Program-made: the position numbers and the translations under genes
The notes under the pieces: model-generated
Told to the model about the DNA's origin: nothing
Database searches by the model: none
The model's input: only the letters and a program-made list of their open reading frames with translations
Shown: positions 24,505-32,877 of the stretch, in pieces
Layout: each line of letters starts with the position of its first letter
Position numbering within the stretch: the first letter of the stretch is position 1
DNA from: Halorubrum sp. SD626R
GTDB taxonomy: Archaea > Halobacteriota > Halobacteria > Halobacteriales > Haloferacaceae
Reading direction: 5' to 3'
Assembly: GCF_001261915.1 (NCBI RefSeq)
Contig: NZ_CVRT01000097.1
Span: forward strand, 1-36,747
DNA: 36,747 nucleotides

Positions 24505-25289
24505 AGGTTCGCTCCCGTCGAGCCGCCGTCGATCGGGAGGGCCGTCCCGTTGATGTACCCCGACTTCGGCGACGAGAGGTACGCGACGGTGTCGCCGAGC
24601 TCCATCGGGTCGCCGATGCGTTCGAGCGGGTTCTGCGCCCAGTCGTTAAGCCCCTCGTCGTAGGAGTCGTAGTCGCCGCGCTCGACGGCGGCCTCGACGA
24701 GGTCGCGGATCCGGCTCGTCTCGTGGGGGCCGGGCAGGACGGCGTTCGCGCGCACCTCCGGCGCGAACTCCTTCGAGAGCGTCTTCTCCAGCCCGATGAC
24801 GCCCATCCGGACGGCGTTCGACAGCACGAGGCTGTCGATGGCCTCCTTCACGCTCCGCGAGGTGATGTTGACGATCGTGCCGCCGTCGCCCTCCTTGAGG
24901 TGGGGATACGACTCCCGCGCCAGCCGGACGACGCTCATCACGAGCAGGTCGTAGGCGTGCTGCCAGTCCTCGTCGTCGGTGTCGAGGAAGGCGCCCGAGG
25001 GCGGGCCGCCGGCGCTGGTCACGAGGTGGTCGATCGTCCCGAACTCGTCGACCGTCGTCTCGACCAGGGCCGCGACCTCGTCGGCGTCGGTCAGGTCGGC
25101 CGGCTGCGCGACGACCTCGCCCGTCGCGACCGCCTCGACCTCCTCCTCCGCGGCCGCGAGTCGCTCCTCGTCGCGGCCGTTGATGACGACGTCCGCGCCC
25201 TCTCGGGCCAGCGCCTTCGCCGATGCCTTGCCGAGTCCGCTGGACGACGCCGTGACGAGGGCCGCGTTCCCGTCGATCTGTAGGTCCAT
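24501..25289 (-). CDS. SDR-fold oxidoreductase lacking the usual Tyr-Lys catalytic pair
   Basis: This 262-residue Rossmann protein has TASSSGLGKA (13-22) for cofactor binding, TSAGG (91-95) and the C-terminal SGYINGTALPIDGGST typical of FabG-like SDRs. Where YxxSK should be, residues 154-158 read LVLSN, so Tyr is Leu154 and Lys is Asn158; Arg161 follows. This matches the BKR-like SDR subgroup that I recall containing Aeropyrum APE0912. It may use other residues or not be a classic dehydrogenase. It heads the SDR-cupin-FAH operon, with a TATA-like AAACGTTTTC at 25315-25324. Confidence 0.9.
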   Translation of the reverse strand: MDLQIDGNAALVTASSSGLGKASAKALAREGADVVINGRDEERLAAAEEEVEAVATGEVVAQPADLTDADEVAALVETTVDEFGTIDHLVTSAGGPPSGAFLDTDDEDWQHAYDLLVMSVVRLARESYPHLKEGDGGTIVNITSRSVKEAIDSLVLSNAVRMGVIGLEKTLSKEFAPEVRANAVLPGPHETSRIRDLVEAAVERGDYDSYDEGLNDWAQNPLERIGDPMELGDTVAYLSSPKSGYINGTALPIDGGSTGANL

Positions 25290-25352
25290 GTCTCACCCAT
25301 CCCCAGTGCGGCGTGAAAACGTTTCCCTACAGGCAAGGGGACGGCCCCGTCC

Positions 25353-26687
25353 TCAGGCGTCCGTATCGCTCGCGTCCGGACCGTCCGCCGACTCCGTCTC
25401 GAACCCCGCCTCGCCCTCGTCGAATCCGACCGTCTCGCGGCCGACCACCCTCGCCGCCTCGGGGAGGTCGTCCACGACGGCGTCGGAGACGCGGAGCTCG
25501 CCGAGGTCCTGCGTGTTCCGGATCCAGACGATCCGGACCGTCTCGGGGTCGTAGCCGCCGAGCGCCGCCAGCGCGGTCCGGAGCGCGAACTCGTCGTCGG
25601 GCGCCACCACGGGGAGCTTCGACTTCGCGAGCGACCCGCTCGTGAGCGCGTTCGCGTACGTCTTCTTCAGGTCGAGCTGATCGACCGCGCGCTTCCGGGT
25701 GAGGTCGGCGAGCCCGATCCCGTTGCCGTTCCCCTTCGTCGCCTCCGTGAGCCCCCGCACGTAGATGAGGTCGATGTCGGGGGTCTCGGGATCGGGCGCG
25801 TTGAGGACGCGGTAGCGGCCGATCACGTTCGTGTCCATCCCGGCGCCCGAGATCTCCTTGCCGATCTCGTCGACGACGAGCAGGTCGATATCGTCGACCG
25901 GGAGCGTCGGCATCTCGTCGTAGGCGCGCTCTAACAGCTCCGGCTCGCGGTCGAGGAACGACCCGGCGGGAACGGCCTCTAGGTGACCGATCTCCTCCTC
26001 GAAGTTCTCGACGAGCGCGATCCCGCCGATCATCGGAGTCTCGCGCTCGATCACGTCGAGCGCGGCCGTCAGCGCCTCGACGTACCCCTCGGCGATCGCC
26101 GTCGAGTGAAACGACTTCGCGCCGCGCTGCTTGCCGAGCCCGACCACGGTCATCTTCGCGAGCCCGCTCTCGATCGGCCCGGTGAAGTTGGTGTGGGCCT
26201 TCACCCGATTGACGACGAGCACGGCGTCGGCCGCGAGCGCCGCCTCCGAGAAGTACACCGGCAGGTCGGCGCCGCCGACCGGGACCGTCGCCAGCCGCTC
26301 GGCGGCCATCCGGGCGTCGATCGGCGCGCCGACGGTCTCCTCGGTGATCCCGAGCGCCTCCAGCACCTCGCGCTGCCCCTCGGGGGTCGCGCCGCCGTGG
26401 CTGCCCATCGCCGGCACCACCACGGGGTCGAAGCCGCGCTCGGCGAGCCGGTCGACGACCGCCGCCGCGACCTCGTCGATCCGGTCGATCCCGCGGCTGC
26501 CGACCCCGACGGCCACGGTCGCGCCTGCGGGGAGCGCGTCGAGATCGAGGTCGTCGAGCGCCTCGCGCGCCGCTCCGACGGGGTCGTCGAGGCGCTCCGT
26601 CCGCGGCTCGTACCGCACCCGCGCGAACCCCGGGAGCGGCTGCGGGTCGATGAGCCCGTCCACGTCGGATCGGTCGGGGAACTCCAT
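25353..26687 (-). CDS. LarA-like (lactate racemase domain, DUF2088) protein
   Basis: This 444-residue protein has the LarA-type N-terminal domain: VGVGSRGIDR, then VVPAMGSHGGATPEGQ (His97), then VNRVKAHTNFTGPIESGLAKM (His165, Lys178), GLGKQRGAKSFHS (Lys186, His194). LarA enzymes use a nickel-pincer cofactor to racemise or epimerise 2-hydroxy acids. The KAHTNFTG form is that of the diverged paralog group whose substrates are mostly unknown. The C-terminal 30 residues are acidic and disordered. It is divergent from the dehydratase pair, with a TATA-like GTTTTTC about 28 bases ahead. No larB/larC/larE cofactor genes are in the window. Confidence 0.85.
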   Translation of the reverse strand: MEFPDRSDVDGLIDPQPLPGFARVRYEPRTERLDDPVGAAREALDDLDLDALPAGATVAVGVGSRGIDRIDEVAAAVVDRLAERGFDPVVVPAMGSHGGATPEGQREVLEALGITEETVGAPIDARMAAERLATVPVGGADLPVYFSEAALAADAVLVVNRVKAHTNFTGPIESGLAKMTVVGLGKQRGAKSFHSTAIAEGYVEALTAALDVIERETPMIGGIALVENFEEEIGHLEAVPAGSFLDREPELLERAYDEMPTLPVDDIDLLVVDEIGKEISGAGMDTNVIGRYRVLNAPDPETPDIDLIYVRGLTEATKGNGNGIGLADLTRKRAVDQLDLKKTYANALTSGSLAKSKLPVVAPDDEFALRTALAALGGYDPETVRIVWIRNTQDLGELRVSDAVVDDLPEAARVVGRETVGFDEGEAGFETESADGPDASDTDA

Positions 26688-26773
26688 GTGGGGGCCCTCG
26701 CGCCGCCGACAGAAAAACGGCGGGTGAGCGGGTCCCGCCCGTCGCTCCGTGAGCCTTGCCGATACAGCGGTCT

Positions 26774-26783
26774 ACTTGTATCC
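26774..26783 (+). promoter_or_regulatory. TATA-like box of the dehydratase operon
   Basis: ACTTGTATCC is centred about 25 bases ahead of the ATG at 26803 and supports that start over the ATG-like codon further upstream. Confidence 0.5.
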
Positions 26784-26802
26784 GTATCACGCCGCACCAC
26801 CC

Positions 26803-27912
26803 ATGGAGATCACCGAGGTCGAATCGTTCCCGATCAAGCTGCCGCTGGAGTCGCCCGTCTCCTTCTCCAACCGGACGCTCACCTACCGGGACCACGCGAT
26901 CACGTACGTGCGGACGGACACCGGCCACGAGGGGGTCGGCTACTCGCTGGGGTACGAGGGGGCCGGCCTCATCGCCGACGCGGTCGAGTCGCTGCTCGAA
27001 CCGATCCTCGTCGGCGAGGACCCCCGCGACACCGAGCGCCTGTGGCACGAGATGTACGAGGGGAACGTCCAGATCGGCCGGACCGGCCTCTTCTTGCGCG
27101 CCATCTCCACCGTCGACATCGCGCTCTGGGACGTGAAGGCGAAGGCCGCGGGGATGCCGCTTCACAAGCTACTCGGCGGCCACTCCGAGTCGGTGCCGTC
27201 GTACGCCAGCGGCGGCTACTACCGCGACGACAAGGGCCACGAGGCGCTCCGCGGCGAGATGCGGCGCTACCTCGACGAGGGTCACGACGTCGTGAAAATG
27301 AAGGTCGGCCGCCTGTCGGCCGACGAGGAGGCCGAGCGCGTCGCCGCGGTGCGCGACGAGATCGGTGACGAGCGCACGCTGCTGCTCGACGCCAACGGCG
27401 TTTGGGGGTCGACGACGGAAGCGCTCCGCAACTGCCGGGCGTTCGCGCCGTACGACCCATACTTCATCGAGGAGCCGGTGATGATCGACCGCGTCGACAC
27501 GATGGCCGAGGTGAACGACGGGATCGACTACCCCGTCGCCACCGGCGAGCTGGAGGGGACGCGCCACAGCTTCGCCCGGCTCGCCGACACCGGCGCGGCG
27601 ACGATCCTCCAGCCGGACGTGACGGTCTGCGGCGGCGTCACGGAGTGGCTGAAGATCGCGAACCACGCCTCGGCGTACGACATCCCGATCGCCCCGCACT
27701 ACAACTGGAACATCCACGCCTCCCTGCTCGGGGCCATCGAGAACGGCCTCTGGGTGGAGTACTTCTACCGCGACATGGACGTGAAGGCGTTCGACGACGT
27801 CGTCGCCGATCCGGTGACGCCCGGCGACAACGGGATGATAGAGCTGCCGGACCGCCCCGGCCACGGCGTCCCCTTGGACGAGGACGCGCTGCAGCGGTTC
27901 AGAGACGACTGA
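26803..27912 (+). CDS. Enolase-superfamily (mandelate racemase/muconate-lactonising type) enzyme 1
   Basis: This 369-residue enzyme has an alpha+beta cap (1-120) and a TIM barrel. Active-site residues are visible: KxK at Lys165/Lys167 (VVKMKVG), metal ligands Asp196 (LLDANG), Glu223 or Glu224 (FIEEPV) and Glu249 (TGELEG), and His299 (APHYNW) on strand seven. KxK with His is the mandelate racemase-subgroup arrangement, so it abstracts the proton next to a carboxylate and is probably a sugar-acid dehydratase or racemase. I start at MEITEVESFP, matching the family's N-terminus. It lies 37 bases before the second superfamily member, as one operon. Confidence 0.92.
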   Translation: MEITEVESFPIKLPLESPVSFSNRTLTYRDHAITYVRTDTGHEGVGYSLGYEGAGLIADAVESLLEPILVGEDPRDTERLWHEMYEGNVQIGRTGLFLRAISTVDIALWDVKAKAAGMPLHKLLGGHSESVPSYASGGYYRDDKGHEALRGEMRRYLDEGHDVVKMKVGRLSADEEAERVAAVRDEIGDERTLLLDANGVWGSTTEALRNCRAFAPYDPYFIEEPVMIDRVDTMAEVNDGIDYPVATGELEGTRHSFARLADTGAATILQPDVTVCGGVTEWLKIANHASAYDIPIAPHYNWNIHASLLGAIENGLWVEYFYRDMDVKAFDDVVADPVTPGDNGMIELPDRPGHGVPLDEDALQRFRDD

Positions 27913-27949
27913 TCCCGACACGACCACGAGACCATCGACACAACCACAC

Positions 27950-29167
27950 ATGCGAGACTACTCAGACCAGATCGACACCCGCGACCCGGACCGAGACGTA
28001 CAGATCACCGGCCTCGACGCCTGCGTCGTCGAGGGGAACTTCGAGTGGAACCTGATCAAGGTTGAGACCGACGCCGGCGTCACCGGCATCGGCGAGGCGT
28101 ACCGCGGCGGCGGCGTCCCGGAGCTCGTCGAGTACACGAACCGGTTCCTCGTCGGTGAGAACCCGCTCGACGTCGAGCGGCTGGTCCGGTACATCTTCCA
28201 GGAGATGTCGGGGCACGGCGGCACGACCGGGAAGGTCGTCACGGCGGCCTCCGGCATCGAGATCGCGCTGTTGGACGCCGCCGGGAAGATCCTCGGGCTC
28301 CCCGTCTACCAGCTGCTCGGCTCGAAGTACCGCGACGAGGTCCGGCTCTACTGCGACTGCCACGCCGGCGAGGCGTACGCGGTCGAGGACGGCGCGACCG
28401 ACTACGCCGGGGCCGAGGCGTACACGCCCGAGGCGTACGCCGCCGAGGCCGCCCGCGTCACCGACATGGGATTCGAGGCGCTGAAGTTCGACCTCGACCT
28501 CCCGGCCGACAACGAGAACGACCCGTACAACGGGCGCCTGACGAACGCCGCGATCCGCGAGAAGAAGGAGATCGTCGCGGCCGTGCGCGAGGAGATCGGC
28601 TACGACGTCGACCTCGCGTTCGACTGCCACTGGGACTACTCCGTCGAGAGCGCGAAGCGGCTCGCCCACGAGTTAGAGGAGTTCGACCTGATGTGGTTGG
28701 AGGACCTGATCCCGCCGGAGAACATGGACGCACAGAAGGAGGTGACGAGGGCGACCCGGACGCCGGTCGCGACGGGCGAGAACCGCTTCCGCGTCTTCGA
28801 GCTGTCGGACCTGATCTACGAGCACGGCGTCGACGTCGTCACCCCCGACCCGGCCACGGTCGGCGGGCTCACGGAGACGATGCGGATCGCAGACCGCGCG
28901 GAGGAGAACTACATGCCGATGTCCCCGCACAACGTCTGTAGCCCGGTCGGGACGATGGCCTGCGTCCACCTCGGCGCGGCCACCCCGAACTTCGACCTGC
29001 TGGAGTACCACGCGCTGGAGGTCGACTGGTGGGACGACCTGCTCGCGCGCGACGAGCCGCTGATCGAGGACGGCCGCATCGAGGTCCCCGAGGCGCCCGG
29101 GCTCGGGATCGAACTCGACGAGTCGGTCGTCGAGGAACACCTGCTCGACGGGACCGACGGCTTCTGA
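27950..29167 (+). CDS. Enolase-superfamily sugar-acid dehydratase 2 (galactonate/mannonate-dehydratase-like active site)
   Basis: This 405-residue protein has a KxD motif at Lys179/Asp181 (ALKFDLD), then Asp225-Cys-His227 (DCHWDY), Glu251 (WLEDLIPPEN), Glu277 (TGENR) and His327 (SPHNV). A D-x-H on the third strand together with a later His is the pattern of D-galactonate and D-mannonate dehydratases, so removal of water from an aldonate to give a 2-keto-3-deoxy acid is likely. The exact sugar is unknown; xylonate or gluconate dehydratases of haloarchaea are similar candidates. The active site clearly differs from that of gene 1, so the pair are not redundant copies. Confidence 0.92.
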   Translation: MRDYSDQIDTRDPDRDVQITGLDACVVEGNFEWNLIKVETDAGVTGIGEAYRGGGVPELVEYTNRFLVGENPLDVERLVRYIFQEMSGHGGTTGKVVTAASGIEIALLDAAGKILGLPVYQLLGSKYRDEVRLYCDCHAGEAYAVEDGATDYAGAEAYTPEAYAAEAARVTDMGFEALKFDLDLPADNENDPYNGRLTNAAIREKKEIVAAVREEIGYDVDLAFDCHWDYSVESAKRLAHELEEFDLMWLEDLIPPENMDAQKEVTRATRTPVATGENRFRVFELSDLIYEHGVDVVTPDPATVGGLTETMRIADRAEENYMPMSPHNVCSPVGTMACVHLGAATPNFDLLEYHALEVDWWDDLLARDEPLIEDGRIEVPEAPGLGIELDESVVEEHLLDGTDGF

Positions 29168-29227
29168 GGCCGGAGTCTCGGAGGCGCCTCGGCGTGCGGT
29201 TTCGGCGCCTCGAACGGCGAGCGTACA

Positions 29228-29237
29228 CTTATTTATT
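29228..29237 (+). promoter_or_regulatory. TATA box of the glutaryl-CoA dehydrogenase gene
   Basis: CTTATTTATT is centred 27 bases ahead of the ATG at 29259, giving a leaderless transcript separate from the dehydratase operon. Confidence 0.65.
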
Positions 29238-29258
29238 CCTGGCATCGGTAGCGGTCGT

Positions 29259-30431
29259 ATGCTCGATTACTTCGATATGGAGTCGACCCTCTCCCAGGAG
29301 GAGCGCCTGCTCGTCGACTCCGCCCGGTCGTTCATCGACGGCGAGGTCGACGACGTGGGCGACCACTGGATCGACGGCACGTTCCCCACGGAGCTCATCC
29401 CGAAGATGGGCGAGATGGGATTCTACGCGCCGAACCTCGACGGGTACGGCCTGCCGAACGTCAGCGAGCGGGCCTACGGCCTGCTGATGCGCGAGCTGGA
29501 GGCGTGCGACTCCGGGCTCCGATCGATGGCGAGCGTGCAGGGCGCGCTGGTGATGTACCCGATCCACGCGTTCGGCAGCGACGAACAGAAGGAGGAGTGG
29601 CTCCCGAGGCTCGGCGCCGGCGAGGCCGTCGGCTGCTTCGGGCTCACGGAGCCGGAGCACGGGTCGAACCCCTCCGCGATGGAGACGCGCGCCGAGGCTG
29701 CCGGCGGGCGCGCGGGCGACGGCTACGTGCTCAACGGCTCGAAGACGTGGATCACGAACTCCCCGATCGCGGACGTCGCCGTCGTCTGGGCGAAGGACCA
29801 CACCGAGGACGGGGACCCCGTCCGCGGCTTCCTCGTCGAGACCGACCGCGACGGGGTCACGACGAACGAGATCGACGAGAAGCTCAGCCTGCGCGCGTCG
29901 ATCACCGGCGAGATCGGCCTCCAGGACGTGCGCGTCCCCGCCGAGAACCGCCTCCCCGGCGTCGAGGGGATGAAGGGGCCGCTGTCGTGTCTGACTCAGG
30001 CCCGCTACGGCATCGCGTGGGGCGCGGTCGGGGCGGCGGCGGACTGCTTCGAGGTCGCCCGCGAGTACGCCACGGACCGCGAGCAGTTCGGCAAGCCGAT
30101 CGGCGGCTTCCAGCTGCAACAGGAGAAGCTCGCCGAGATGGCGACGCAGATCACGCTCGCGCAGCTGCTCGCCCACCGGCTCGCCGACCTCAAGGAGGCG
30201 GGCGAGATGCGGCCGCAACACGTCTCGATGGCCAAGCGCAACAACGTCCGCACCGCCCGCGACCAGTCGCGGATCGCCCGCGAGATGCTCGGCGGCAACG
30301 GGATCACGGCCGACTACTCGCCGATGCGCCACATGGCGAACATGGAGACGGTGTACACCTACGAGGGCACTCACGACATCCACTCGCTGATCCTCGGCGA
30401 GGACCTCACCGGGCTGCAGGCGTTTCAGTAG
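29259..30431 (+). CDS. Glutaryl-CoA dehydrogenase-type acyl-CoA dehydrogenase
   Basis: This 390-residue flavoenzyme has the acyl-CoA dehydrogenase fold. FAD-contact motifs GCFGLTEPEHGSNPSAMETRA and SKTWITNSPIADV are present, along with RYGIAWG, REQFGKPIGGFQLQQ and MLGGNGIT. Catalytic Glu369 lies in YEGTHDIHSLILG, and Arg88 in GLRSMASVQ matches the arginine that binds the glutaryl carboxylate in human GCDH. That makes glutaryl-CoA to crotonyl-CoA the likely reaction, via oxidation and decarboxylation. An electron-transferring flavoprotein would be the acceptor; none is in the window. The start MLDYFD fits the family. Confidence 0.92.
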   Translation: MLDYFDMESTLSQEERLLVDSARSFIDGEVDDVGDHWIDGTFPTELIPKMGEMGFYAPNLDGYGLPNVSERAYGLLMRELEACDSGLRSMASVQGALVMYPIHAFGSDEQKEEWLPRLGAGEAVGCFGLTEPEHGSNPSAMETRAEAAGGRAGDGYVLNGSKTWITNSPIADVAVVWAKDHTEDGDPVRGFLVETDRDGVTTNEIDEKLSLRASITGEIGLQDVRVPAENRLPGVEGMKGPLSCLTQARYGIAWGAVGAAADCFEVAREYATDREQFGKPIGGFQLQQEKLAEMATQITLAQLLAHRLADLKEAGEMRPQHVSMAKRNNVRTARDQSRIAREMLGGNGITADYSPMRHMANMETVYTYEGTHDIHSLILGEDLTGLQAFQ

Positions 30432-30461
30432 CGCGGCTCGCCCCGTCTCTTCGACGGCCTC

Positions 30462-31421
30462 TCAGGCCACCTGATTCTTCAGCCCCTCGTACTCGCCGGT
30501 CTCGGCGACCCGTTCGAGGTTCTCGACGAGGATGTCCGCGCGCCGCTCCCAGTACCTCGGCGTGTGGCCGGAGACGTGCGGCGTCAGGAAGACGTTCTCG
30601 AACCCCCACAGGTCGTGGTCGCTCGGCAGCGGCTCGGGGTCGGTGACGTCGAGCGCGGCCCCGTGGAGCGCGTTCGACCGGAGCGCGTCGACGAGCGCCG
30701 GCGTGTCGATCACCCCGCCCCGCGCGACGTTGACGATGATCGCGTCCGTCGGCAGCGCGTCGAGCTCGGCCTCGCCGACCAGTCCCGCGGTCGTCTCGGT
30801 CAGCGGGCACGCGAGGACGAGCACGTCGGTCCGCGGCAGCACCTCGGGGAGGTCGTCGTAGCCGACCACCTCGTCGGTCGGCCCACCCTTCGCGACGGTG
30901 TGGCGGACCCCGACCGTGTCGGCGTCGAACCCGTGGAACCGGTCGACCACGGTCTCGCCGATGGATCCCAGTCCGACGACGGTGACGGTGCTGCCGGCGA
31001 GCTCGGTGAACGACTGGAACCGGCGCCACTCCCGGCGCTCCTGTCGGCGGCGCCCCTCGTCGAGCCGCCGCGCGAACGTCAGCACCCAGCCGAGTACGTG
31101 CTCGGCGACGTTCGGACCGTGGACCCCGGACGCGTTCGTCACCGCGACGCCGCGCTCGGCGAGCGCCTCCAGCGGGAGGTGGTCGACGCCGGCGGCGTTG
31201 CACGCGAACAGCCGGAGGTCCTCGGCGGCCGCGACCTCCCCGGCGTCGACCCGCTTGCCGGCGACGACGGTCGCCTCCCGCAGGTAGCGCTCGTGTTCCT
31301 CGGGCGTCGCCGCGAGGCGCACCTCGCGGTCCGGGAGTCGCCGTCGGAGTATCTCCGCGTAGTCGGCCGCCGGGATCCCGTGCGCGTCGTGGTCGAGCAC
31401 CGCGACGTCGATGGTGGACAT
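30462..31421 (-). CDS. D-2-hydroxyacid dehydrogenase
   Basis: This 319-residue NAD(P)-dependent enzyme interconverts 2-keto and D-2-hydroxy acids. The nucleotide motif GLGSIG is at 150-155, catalytic Arg234 in NVARGGVID, Glu263 in DPEPLP and His282 in TPHVSGHTP. I start at MSTIDVAVLD, since the nine upstream residues of the longer frame are unlikely. It is convergent with glutaryl-CoA dehydrogenase. Glyoxylate/hydroxypyruvate or a sugar-derived keto acid are plausible substrates; the sequence does not decide. Confidence 0.92.
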   Translation of the reverse strand: MSTIDVAVLDHDAHGIPAADYAEILRRRLPDREVRLAATPEEHERYLREATVVAGKRVDAGEVAAAEDLRLFACNAAGVDHLPLEALAERGVAVTNASGVHGPNVAEHVLGWVLTFARRLDEGRRRQERREWRRFQSFTELAGSTVTVVGLGSIGETVVDRFHGFDADTVGVRHTVAKGGPTDEVVGYDDLPEVLPRTDVLVLACPLTETTAGLVGEAELDALPTDAIIVNVARGGVIDTPALVDALRSNALHGAALDVTDPEPLPSDHDLWGFENVFLTPHVSGHTPRYWERRADILVENLERVAETGEYEGLKNQVA

Positions 31422-31506
31422 GGTCGGGGCGTCGCGGTGGGTCGACAAAGTACCCGGGGGTGGCGGTAGTCGGGGTGCGAGGGCCGCGCGGTGGACGGGA
31501 GCCGCC

Positions 31507-32778
31507 CTACTCCTCCATCCGGATCGGCGGGGACGCGCTCATCAGGAGGAGGCAGGCGACCCCGACGCCCCCGCCGAGGAGCCCGGTGCCGACCCCGACC
31601 GCGCGGACGGCCGCCTCGAACCCGAGCGGGCGGGTCGCGAGCGCGACCGCGACGCCCATGACCACCGGGGTCGCCGTCGCCGCCGCTCGCCCGCTCCCCT
31701 CGCCGAGGCTGACGAGACCCCCGCGGAGGTCCGGCGGCGGGAGCGTCGTGATGACGCTCCGGTAGATGGAGAGCACGAGCCCGAACCCGGCCCCCATGAA
31801 CACGACGCCGACGGCGGCGACCCCGAGCGACGGGGCGAGGAACGTCAGCGCGAGCCCGGCGCCCATCGAGAGGTTCGTGGCAATGAGCGGGTAGAGCCGG
31901 TCGTCGAAGACGTCGGCGATCCGCCCGGCCTGCGTCGCCGCAAGCGCGTACGTGAGGCTCGCGACCGCCGCGAGCGCCCCCGCCGCCGCCGGCGTGCCGC
32001 CGAGCACGTCGACGACGAGGATCGAGTTGTACGTGAGGAAGCCGAACCACGCGACGTTCGCGCTCCCGCGCGCGACGACCATCGTCCACGCCCGCCGGTG
32101 CGCGACCAGCGCGCGCATCTCGCCGAGCTGCGCCCGGAGACCCGCCGACTCCTCGCCTCCCGTTCCGTCTCCCGCCTCGCCCCCCGCCTCGTCGAGCGGC
32201 TCCTCGAAGTACCGGTAGACGACGGCGGCGATCGGGAAGGCGACGGCGTACAGCAGGAACGGGTACTGCCACGCCATCCCGACGAGGACGCCCGCGGCCA
32301 GCGGGAACGCCGTCTGTGAGAGCCCCGAGCCGGTGAACCGGAGCCCCTGCGCGGTCGCCTCTTTCGTCCCCGCGTACAGGTCGCCGAGGCTGGTGATGAT
32401 GATCGGCGTGAGCGCGGCGAAGCCGATCCCCTGGAGCGCCCGCAGGGCGAGCGCCGCGGCGAAGGTCGAGACGAAGGCGATCGCGGTGCCCGTGATCCCG
32501 AACCAGACGAGCCCGAAGAGCAGCACCGGCCGCCGCCCGTACCGGTCCGATATCACGCCCGCGATCGGGATGACCACGATGGACGGCGCGGTGAACGCCG
32601 ACATCATGAGCCCGATGTTCGCCGTCGACGCGCCCAGCGGCTCGACGAGCGAGCCGAGCACCGGCGAGAGGAGCGCGGTGCCGAGCGGCGGGAGCACGTT
32701 GATGAGCAGCAGCAGCTGGAAGGGCCGTTCCCTGACGATCCCCGAGTCGGCTCCCGCCACTGACGAGAACGATACCAC
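31507..32778 (-). CDS. Major facilitator superfamily transporter
   Basis: This 423-residue protein has about twelve hydrophobic segments with a central polar loop (about 190-215, Gly/Glu-rich). The MFS motif A is GVISDRYGRRPVL near residue 75, and its C-terminal half counterpart is QAGRIADVFDDRLYP. The start codon is GTG at 32778, chosen because a minus-strand TCTTTAC TATA-like box at 32804-32811 lies 29 bases ahead. The substrate is unknown; drug-efflux or sugar-type MFS are both possible. Confidence 0.9.
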   Translation of the reverse strand: MVSFSSVAGADSGIVRERPFQLLLLINVLPPLGTALLSPVLGSLVEPLGASTANIGLMMSAFTAPSIVVIPIAGVISDRYGRRPVLLFGLVWFGITGTAIAFVSTFAAALALRALQGIGFAALTPIIITSLGDLYAGTKEATAQGLRFTGSGLSQTAFPLAAGVLVGMAWQYPFLLYAVAFPIAAVVYRYFEEPLDEAGGEAGDGTGGEESAGLRAQLGEMRALVAHRRAWTMVVARGSANVAWFGFLTYNSILVVDVLGGTPAAAGALAAVASLTYALAATQAGRIADVFDDRLYPLIATNLSMGAGLALTFLAPSLGVAAVGVVFMGAGFGLVLSIYRSVITTLPPPDLRGGLVSLGEGSGRAAATATPVVMGVAVALATRPLGFEAAVRAVGVGTGLLGGGVGVACLLLMSASPPIRMEE

Positions 32779-32877
32779 GGCTGGCCGCAGACGGTCGACC
32801 GAAGTAAAGATACGCCTTGGGGCAGCCCGTCGCGTCCCGGCGCGGTCGCCCGCCGAGCGACGAGGGTCCGGCCCCGG

